64,000 bases of DNA from Rhodocollybia butyracea (lineage: Eukaryota; Basidiomycota; Agaricomycetes; Agaricales; Omphalotaceae): assembly GCA_015501585.1 (NCBI GenBank), contig JADNRY010000078.1, positions 124,001 to 188,000 on the forward strand, read 5' to 3'. Numbering within the stretch: the stretch's first letter is position 1; every line of letters begins with the position of its first letter. Positions 56,967-64,000 of the stretch are shown here, piece after piece. A program made the position numbers and the translations under genes. Below the pieces are notes generated by a model, which was not told the DNA's origin, did no database searches, and was given only the letters and a program-made list of their open reading frames with translations.

Positions 56967-59236
56967 ATGTCGACCGACTACAAGGACTCGCTCGCTGCGG
57001 ATGAAAAAAAGAGTCGAGTCTGTTGAAAATGGCGGGTGCTAGTTCCACTACTTGAATTGCTACTCATCATGATGAGAATTGCAGCTAAAGCTCCAGTACT
57101 TAAATTGGACAAGTACGGAGTTCCGCTGACTCCTCAGCCTACCGATGATCCAGAGGACCCTTGTAAGCTCTTGTACTTGTAACACCCGATAAAGACTACA
57201 TGGCCTTTTAAACGAACAGTGAATTGGTCTGGGCTATACCGCGTATAACTATATTCTTCGGGATATCGATCCAGTATTCAACTTTTACTCATAGGTGTTC
57301 CTGCTGTTGCAAGTCAGCGTCCTAGCTTCTCTCGGGACATATAACACGGCTATCATTAATCCAGCATATAACGAACTATCGGCTCAATTTGGTGTATCGG
57401 TCATTACCGCCTCCTACCAAACGTCAGTACCACTGAATCACAACTGCTAATATCCCTGAAATTAATCTGGCAGAACGGTCGTTATTGCGTTGAACGGTAT
57501 CTGCCCTTTCATATACATCCCCTTCGCAAATACCTATGGTCGAAGACCTGTCTACCTTGTGACAACCTTGATTGGCTCCCTTTCCGCTTTGGGATGTGCA
57601 TATGCACATAACTTTGGTCAACTCGTCGGCCTTCGCGTACTTAATGGTTTTTTCCCCGTGGCGTATGTATTTTCCGCCTCCCTTAAAGCGTGTGGTGTTT
57701 ATGGCTCGTTACAGAGTTGCTTTAGGAGTGGGAACAGTGCGTAGAGGCTTTACACTTTATTCCAAGAATATTTTTCAGCGAGCTGAAATAGGTAAATGAT
57801 CTATTCTGCCTGCATGAACGTGGGCGAGCGTTGGGAGTGTATACTGTTATGGCAAGTAAGTGCGAACGTGGGAGGGTCCCCTACTTTTACTGACTTGAAG
57901 ATAAAGCCACTGGTGCGCATTTCGCCCCGATACCTGGAGGCCTCATTGGTCAATTTCTTGGCTGGCAATGGATCTTTAAGTTTGCTGCTATAACGAACGG
58001 CTTCTGCTTGGTCTTCATATTTTTCTTCTTTCCTGAGACCCTTTATGTCCGGGACCTCCCTATGCCTTCAGCCTCGATGTCAAACTCGAGCCAAAGTTCT
58101 TTCCAGAGATATCTGGCTAGAATGGGTTTTGGCAAACGTTTTCCCGGGCGAAAGCTACGGCTTGGAGATTTCTTTTTGCCATATATGAGGATATTACGCT
58201 ATGTACGTGTTAACCTTGTCTTCACTCGGATAAACTCTCAAAAGAGTCTCAGCCCAGTGTGGTCTTTCCAGCCATCTATTTTGGAACCCAGGTAAGTAAG
58301 AGGTAGATACGTAGGAACATGACTCACTCTTTTCTTTTTTCAGTATGGCTTAGGAAGTACACTACCTGCTGTAACAGTATCCCACATCTTTGCACAAGAA
58401 TTTGGTTATTCCTACTACTTGACACTCCCTCGAGGAATGGCTAACGAGGTCCGTAGGTTGGGACACACTTCAGATTGGTTTGGCTTACGGTACTGCTCTC
58501 CTGATTGGAGCTTTCCTTGGTGAAACCGCCGGTGGCTGGGTTGTTGATTCTCTTATGGTAAGTGATTCTCGATGCCTGCCACCAGACACTCATATCTTTC
58601 CTTGTGTATTAGAATCGAGCGCGTAGGCGAGCAGGACCTTCGGCGCCTTATGAGATCCGTCTGAAGGCTATCTGGACAGGAGAGATCATTGTACCGGTGC
58701 GTGAACCATTAGGTTATGTCTCGTTGCAGATAGATAAATGCTTCCATTTCTAGGTAGGACTCTTGTGGTATGGGTTTTCCATCCAATTCGGTGCACCTTG
58801 GATTGTGCCCATTCTAGGAATGGGTGTGGCCTGCTTCGGTGTTCAATGTATTACCACTGTTATGTCGGTTGAAATCCAACTGTACCCTTCAATCTTCATG
58901 TACTCACGGATCCCCATTAGGTACACATATAGTGCGGATTGCCATTCAAACAACATGGCTGAAGTCGCTCAAGTGTTCAATCTTATACGGTACGTCTAAA
59001 TGTGTTCAATATGGTTGCGCAAAAGTTTGACCCTTGGATATCTACGCAGCCAAGAAATTGGCATGACATTTGCATTCTATGCGATTGTTTTAGCGGAAGC
59101 GATGGGAGGGTATCATTGGCTCTTCATATTTTTTGCTGGTGCGGGTAGCGTCCTGGCCTTCATCCCTATATTGGTATTAATGTGGAAAGGAGAAGCTATT
59201 CGAGCTTGGGAAAAAAGACAGGACTCTAAGATCTGA
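56967..59236 (+). CDS. MFS transporter, DHA1-like, copy 2
   Basis: A paralogue of the gene at 52441 with the same exon layout and very similar sequence: DKYGVPLTPQPTDDPEDPL, LGTYNTAIINPAYNELSAQF, FANTYGRRPVYLVTT, VNDLFCLHERGRALG, FPETLYVRDLPMPSASMSN, GETAGGWVVDSLM, GMGVACFGVQCITTVM and VLMWKGEAIRAWEKRQ. The N-terminus differs (MSTDYKDSLAADE). Just after it, a run of seven A at 57004-57010 puts the exon out of frame with the rest. Six A would restore RVESVENAKAPVLKL, matching copy 1. So either the copy lost its start-proximal frame very recently or the run is miscounted. The rest reads through cleanly, which favours an error. The first intron again appears to begin with GC (donor GCGGGT). Confidence 0.82.
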
Positions 59237-59389
59237 GAAAGGACGCTTGTAAACGTTATTACTGTTGCATATTCCAAATATACGATACGAAAGGCTTGCA
59301 TAAGAACAACGATGAGACAACTAAAATCCGCTCGAATAAGACGCTAGTAGCGCCTTGACTTTGTTCACGAGCAAAAGACACTCAAGGCA

Positions 59390-61330
59390 CTTACAACCTG
59401 GTTATCATTGGAGCATTTAATGAGCTATCGGGGAAATGGATGTATCAGTTTTTCTGCCTCCTACCAGACATCAGTACCATTCAGTTGCACCTTGTATCCT
59501 TAAAGATTAGTAGTTTGGTAGAATGTTATTACCTTGAATGGAATCTGACCGTTCATTTTCATCTCCTTTGCGACTTGTCTAACTTGTTACAACTTTGATT
59601 GGCTCTCTTTCCGCTTCATCTGCAAAACCTGGGACGAGCTTTGGCTGCCCTGGAGCACTCTGGAGCGCTCCAAAGCTGCCAAAGCAACCCAGAGCAGCTC
59701 AGAGTGCTCTACAGCGAGTACCCTTGCTCTGAGATGCTTTGGACCGAATAGCAACTGAATAGAACTGCTTTCATCAAAACCCAGGTTTTGCAGATGTTGG
59801 GGATGTGCCTATACACAAAACTTTGGTCAATGTAAGTTTCCTCAGGCTGGTGTACGTATACTTCAAGCGCGCAGAGCTCAGGACTGAGTTGCAAACGGTA
59901 TGTAGTCCTTCGGGTTTCAAGAATACTTCCCAACAAGTTGTGATTGGCCCCTAATGATAGTAGTATGTTCTGCGTGGACGAGCGTTGGAGGTGTACGCCG
60001 CTATAGCAAGTAAGTGCAAACTTTGAAAGGTTTTCTACTCTTAGTACTGGACTTGAACATAGCAAATCATTGGTGACCATCTCGCTCCGATACATATGTC
60101 AGTTTCAAGTTCTTGGCTGGCGATGGATCTTCATCTTCAAGTTTGCGGCTATTATAACGAACAAACTTCTGTTTGGTCTTCATATTTTTCTTCCTTCTTG
60201 AGACCCTCTTTCTCCGGGAACTCTCTGTACCCTCAGCCTCAACGACAAGCTCGAGCCGAGGTTATTTTCGGAGATATCTGCGAGAATGGACTGCGGTAAA
60301 CGTTTTCCAGGGCGAAAACTACGGTTCGGGGATTTCTTCTTGCCTTATCTACGCTATGGACGCGAGCCTTGTGTTCATTTGGATGGTTTTTCTTAAGAAC
60401 GTCGTACTAGCCTGCTGTGGTCTTCCAGCGGTCTGTTATGAAACTCAGGTACGGTACGTAGTACGCGGAAACTATTGACCTTCTTCAGTATAGTAACGAG
60501 TGCGCTACCAACTGTGACGGTGTCCAACATCTTTGCGCAAGAGTTTGGTTGGTCTCACTACTTGATTTTCCTTCGATGTTTGACTGTATCAGGTTGGGAT
60601 ATACTTCAAATTGGTTTGGCCTAGCTATGCACTTTTCTATCATTGGAGCTTTCCGAGTCCTCGGTGAAATGGCTGGTGGCTGGGCCGTTGATTCTCTCTT
60701 GAAAAGGATTGCACCATTTTTACCGTCAGCATCCAAGCTCCCTTTCATTGACACTATCGGAATTGAGCGTGCCATCGGCGAGCAGGCCTGAAGGCCGTCC
60801 GGACAGGAGATATCACTGTACCTTTGCGTAGAGAATCACGGCGATATTTCTACTGCAGATGGATAGATAAGAACTTTCCAATTCCGGCAAAATTCCAGGT
60901 AGAACTTTTGTAGTATGGTTTTCGATCCGATTCGGTGCACCTTGGACTGTGCCTATTCTGGAATATGGTGTGGCTTGTTTTGGTCTTGAATGCACTACTA
61001 CCGTGATGTGAGTTGAAATCCAAGTCAAAATCTATTCTAACGAATTATGCCTTTTGGGTATACCGCATATAGTGCGGATTGCCATTCAAGGAGGATGGCT
61101 GAAGTAGCTCAAGCTCTCAATTTTATACGGTGCGTCTGATTATGCAGTTTTGTCTACCAGTCAAGAAGTTTCCATGACATTTGCATCTTTTAGGTGAAGC
61201 GATGGGAGGCTTTCCTTTTTTTTGCTGGCATATCTTGGAATTCATCTCTACTTATGTGGAAAGGAGAAGCTATCCGAGTCGGAGGTTGGAAAATCGGGAC
61301 TACAAAATCCAAGAGGAATATTTGTAGATG
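59390..61330 (+). pseudogene. MFS transporter, copy 3, pseudogene
   Basis: A third tandem copy in ruins. Recognisable pieces in order: a helix 1 remnant near 59390-59470, the second-helix region near 59520-59610, a 180-bp insertion at 59617-59796, then VWSSYFSSFLRP-type fragments near 60170, GRKLRFGDFF near 60310, the ETxxRGG-like region near 60650-60690, the antiporter-type end near 61070-61130, and WKGEAIRVGG at 61256-61290. There are many stops, frame breaks and missing segments. The first two copies are far better preserved, so this one lost function first. Confidence 0.88.
59617..59796. mobile_element. 180-bp MITE inside the MFS pseudogene
   Basis: Perfect 17-bp terminal inverted repeats: CATCTGCAAAACCTGGG at 59617-59633 and its reverse complement at 59780-59796. 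The body is also partly palindromic: AGCTTTGG pairs with CCAAAGCT, and GAGCACTCTG with CAGAGTGCTC. It interrupts the sequence that in copies 1 and 2 reads straight through TCCGCTTTGGG, so the insertion point is clear. TT on each side is the likely target duplication. No coding capacity. Confidence 0.88.
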
Positions 61331-61399
61331 CGAGTTAAGTAATGATACGAACGGCTCGTATAAGGAGAAAGACAACGAGACAATAACTCGTTCGAGCAG

Positions 61400-62330
61400 T
61401 GTGGACTAGTACTGAAGCGAGAAGGGGAGTTCCGATGACGATGGCGGCGATGAAAGAGAAAAGGAAGACATACATAGAGGCTTCAGATTCATGTGAAAGG
61501 ACCAAGTACGAATCACCTCCGTCTGAAAATAATGAAATTCATAGCGGAAACTGGTGCGCAGTAGGGAAACCAACAACAACTGGGTTTTGTATGCCAGTTC
61601 ATATCGGTGTTTCAACGACCACCCTCTAGTGCAACCTTTCGTCGGGACGGCTGTCAAACAGCTTGATCGACCTCCCAGAATCGCAGCTCAGTCGGGTACC
61701 GTTGCCTGGGCCAATGGTCAGCCCGCTGATTGATAACCGTTACTTGAAGAATAGCTACGGCGGCTTCGTGACCGGGGATCCTTGACCTGGTGAGCGTCGA
61801 CCCACAGTCAGACGTGATTTGAAAAATGGCAGTCGTCCTTCTTTTTGCTTCCACTGTTTCCTCCTTTGTCGTAGTCAGTTTTAGCGAAGACAGGACGATA
61901 CGCGTCGTTTAACTCGACTTGAGGAATAACAGCACCGGTCAGCAACAAGATATTTCAGTTTATGCGAATAAACATGATTCAAAGAAAATATTTTAGTCCG
62001 TGACCGCCGCTTGGGTAGACGCAGACTCAGAAAATCTCGTTCCACAATACACCGCGGTGTCGAGCAGAATCTGAACAGGCTCTTAACGGCGCTGGATATT
62101 GCCTTTGGATGCGAAAGAACGTTGTGGAACTGAGCGAAACTCAATAGTACATGTGGAACTTCTCCTGGCCGCCGGATACCAGCGCAACTTTGAAGTCACC
62201 AATGTTTCTTCTGGGATCGCTGTTATTATTTTAACAATTGAGTCACGAAGTTCGAGTAGGATTGAGTGCACGTACCGTATTATTCGGTCTGTTTGTTACA
62301 GTCCGGCTAACGAAGCTTGCGATAGTTGAT
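61400..62330 (-). pseudogene. Possible RTA1-like membrane protein relic
   Basis: The minus strand shows pieces that resemble the RTA1 lipid-translocator family in order. Near 61740-61840 are FQITSDCGSTLT and GHEAAVAILQVTV. Near 61440-61590 are LLRTSFRYEFHYFQ, then in a shifted frame GGDSYLVLSHE and ASMYVFLFSFIAAIVIG. RTA1 proteins have seven helices and the pattern FR-E...G...HE...Y-F in the sixth-to-seventh helix region. No continuous frame or full helix set can be made, so it is called a relic at low confidence. It could also be chance. Confidence 0.3.
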
Positions 62331-62743
62331 ACATCGAAAAGTTGTTCCCTTGGCTTCAGCACTGAAGTTTAGAGTTGAGGTTTAAGTAGTTCTATTTATT
62401 ACCACCACTGGCTACATATCATTGTTCTGTTTCCTACACAACCGCGCATCCAATGTTCATTGTTCAACTTGATAATTGTTTGCGTGGGGGAGTCGAAGAG
62501 TCTTCGTATATTTGCAGGTTGCTGGGATAAGCCTTGACACTGGACAGGAATCATAAGCTTGACAGAAATCGGAGAAACTTTGGAAAGAATGACTGGCATT
62601 GACAATGGACACTTGCTGTTCGACTCGGCCCGGTGACCCTGCCGAAAGTAGTTGGCCACGGCGTTTCACCGCATTAGCGGCATCCTTCTTCTCTTTCCCC
62701 ATTGTCGTCCTGGCCTCTGGCCCTAATTTTCTCACTCTCTACT
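62331..62743. other. Intergenic region upstream of the NIPA gene
   Basis: No gene seen. It should contain the NIPA promoter. Confidence 0.45.
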
Positions 62744-64000
62744 ATGACAGTTGACGACAAATGGATTGGCTTAGCTCTCGCGATTTCTTCTAGCTTAGCT
62801 ATTGGACTATCTTCAATTATCACAAAAAAGGGACTGAACGCTGCTGCTTCAGAATCAGAGGGGGCTTATGGGGCAGCTGCATCGGATAATCTTTCGTATT
62901 TGAAAAACGGCGTTTGGTAAGTAGATGCCTCTCTGCTGCCTTCATCACATTGACAAAATACAGGTGGGCTGGAATATCAACTTGTACGACCTTTGATACT
63001 CCTATGCAGCTTGAATCACTGATTTTATTCCTGAACAGTAATTCTGGGTGAAGGTAAATATCATTTATATCCGGCTGGAACCTAGTCGCTTATTCAACCG
63101 ATTAACCTTGCTCCCAGTGGCCAACTTTGCTGCATATTCATTCGCGCCTCCAATTCTTGTTACCCCGTTGGGCGCTCTTAGTGTTTTAGTTGGGTATGTT
63201 GAACTCGCTCATCCCAGCTTCTACTTATACCTTCCTGAAGCGCCATTCTTGCATCTTTTTTACTTCAAGAAGAACTTGGACATCTGGGACGAGTGGGATG
63301 CGGGCTTTCTCTAATCGGTTCCTTGATAATTGTTCTTCATGCGCCCGAGGACAAAGATGTTTCGACTGTCGATGAGATTCTTTCGCTGGCTGTGAGTCTC
63401 CCCCCGAACGTGGCTTTGAGCTTGTTTAACATTTTTGCAATGCGTTGTGCTACGTAGGTCAACCTGGTACGTACTACAAATTTCTTCCATTACCCGAACC
63501 TAAATCTTGTCACAGGCTTCTTACTATACGTCTTCACTGTTCTCGTTTTCTCGATGATAATGATATACGTGGTCTCTCCACGCTATGGAAAATCCAACCC
63601 TCTCGTTTACATTTCAATCTGCTCCGTCGTCGGTTCAGTTTCAGTAATGTCAATCAAGGGTTTCGGCATAGCGGTAAAACTCACGTTTGGAAACAACAAC
63701 CAATTTACACGACCCAGCACCTACGTCTTCGCCATCGTTTCGGCATTCTGTATACTTGTGCAAATGAACTACTTTAACAAAGCGCTGGACACGTTCTCGG
63801 TCAATATGCGAGTTATCTTTCTTTTCCGAAGCTACGTCTCGTTTACTGAAGCTTACCCTAGTGTGAATCCCATGTATTATGTCGGCTTCTCCACGGCCAC
63901 GATCGTTGCCTCCCTTATCCTTTTCCAAGGTTTTAACACCACGGACACCACCAACACCGTCTCTCTCCTTTGTGGCTTTGTTGTGACTTTCCTCGGAGTT
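62744..64000 (+). CDS. NIPA-type magnesium transporter, 3' end beyond window
   Basis: A member of the NIPA/DUF803 family of membrane proteins that carry Mg2+, with about nine helices. Seen in order: WIGLALAISSSLAIGLSSII, TKKGLNAAA, NFAAYSFAPPILVTPLGALS, EELGHLGRVGCGLSLIGSL, HAPEDKDVSTVDEIL, NPLVYISICSVVGSVSVMS, QMNYFNKALDTFSVN, NPMYYVGFSTATIVASLI and NTTDTTNTVSLLCGF. The introns are short and GT-AG. One is followed by a very small exon, 63458-63466 (GTCAACCTG), where the family has VNPG. One C seems to be missing there, since the downstream FLLYVFTVLVF is one base out of phase. The gene is cut by the window end and its C-terminus is not visible. Confidence 0.9.

Noticed and set aside
1..64000. 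CRISPR array, operon or bacterial-type elements
   Set aside because: The genes have spliceosomal introns throughout and no array of spaced repeats exists; the window is eukaryotic.

Overview
The window looks like nuclear DNA of a basidiomycete fungus, most likely an Agaricomycete. Genes are cut by many introns of about 45-65 bp with GT...AG ends. There are DUF6534-type receptor-like membrane proteins, F-box and BTB proteins, and a Plavaka/KDZ-type transposase. I would guess Cantharellales (Rhizoctonia/Ceratobasidium-like), but that is inference.

Layout. 1-3.6 kb: no gene I can support. 3.6-6.8 kb: a divergent pair, an F-box protein (minus, with a frame break) and a BTB/POZ protein (plus). 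7.0-23.0 kb: the most unusual part. It is all on the minus strand and is built from one ancestral order, WW-domain gene -> secreted-protein gene -> small four-helix membrane gene, duplicated in tandem. The 1,094-aa WW protein gene is intact at 19.0-23.0 kb and the four-helix gene is intact at 7.0-7.6 kb. Between them are three secreted-protein paralogues (SSP1, SSP2, SSP3), separated by decayed fragments of the WW and four-helix genes. The duplicated unit thus kept the secreted gene alive while the passengers decayed. The three paralogues share a signal peptide and a cysteine/tryptophan core, but their C-terminal tails differ (basic, His/Pro/Gln/Asn repeats, Ser/Pro repeats).

23.2-26.1 kb: housekeeping, a complete UNC-50/Gmh1 Golgi protein (minus) divergent from an unknown three-helix membrane protein (plus). 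27.4-43.6 kb: two monocarboxylate-transporter-like (MCT) paralogues separated by a roughly 10-kb Plavaka-like DNA transposon that carries a transposase and two accessory genes. 44.6-47.0 kb: calcineurin catalytic subunit. 49.0-50.9 kb: DUF6534 membrane protein. 52.4-61.3 kb: three tandem major-facilitator (MFS) transporter copies, two apparently working and the third a pseudogene with a 180-bp MITE in it. A single-exon Ser/Pro-rich protein lies between the first two. 61.4-62.3 kb: a weak RTA1-like relic. 62.7-64 kb: the start of a NIPA-type magnesium transporter that runs off the window.

Two general points. Four conserved genes (F-box, calcineurin A, NIPA, second MFS) each contain one single-base frame break in or beside a homopolymer run, which looks like assembly error more than decay. 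The region has grown mainly by local duplication: secreted gene x3, MFS x3, MCT x2.
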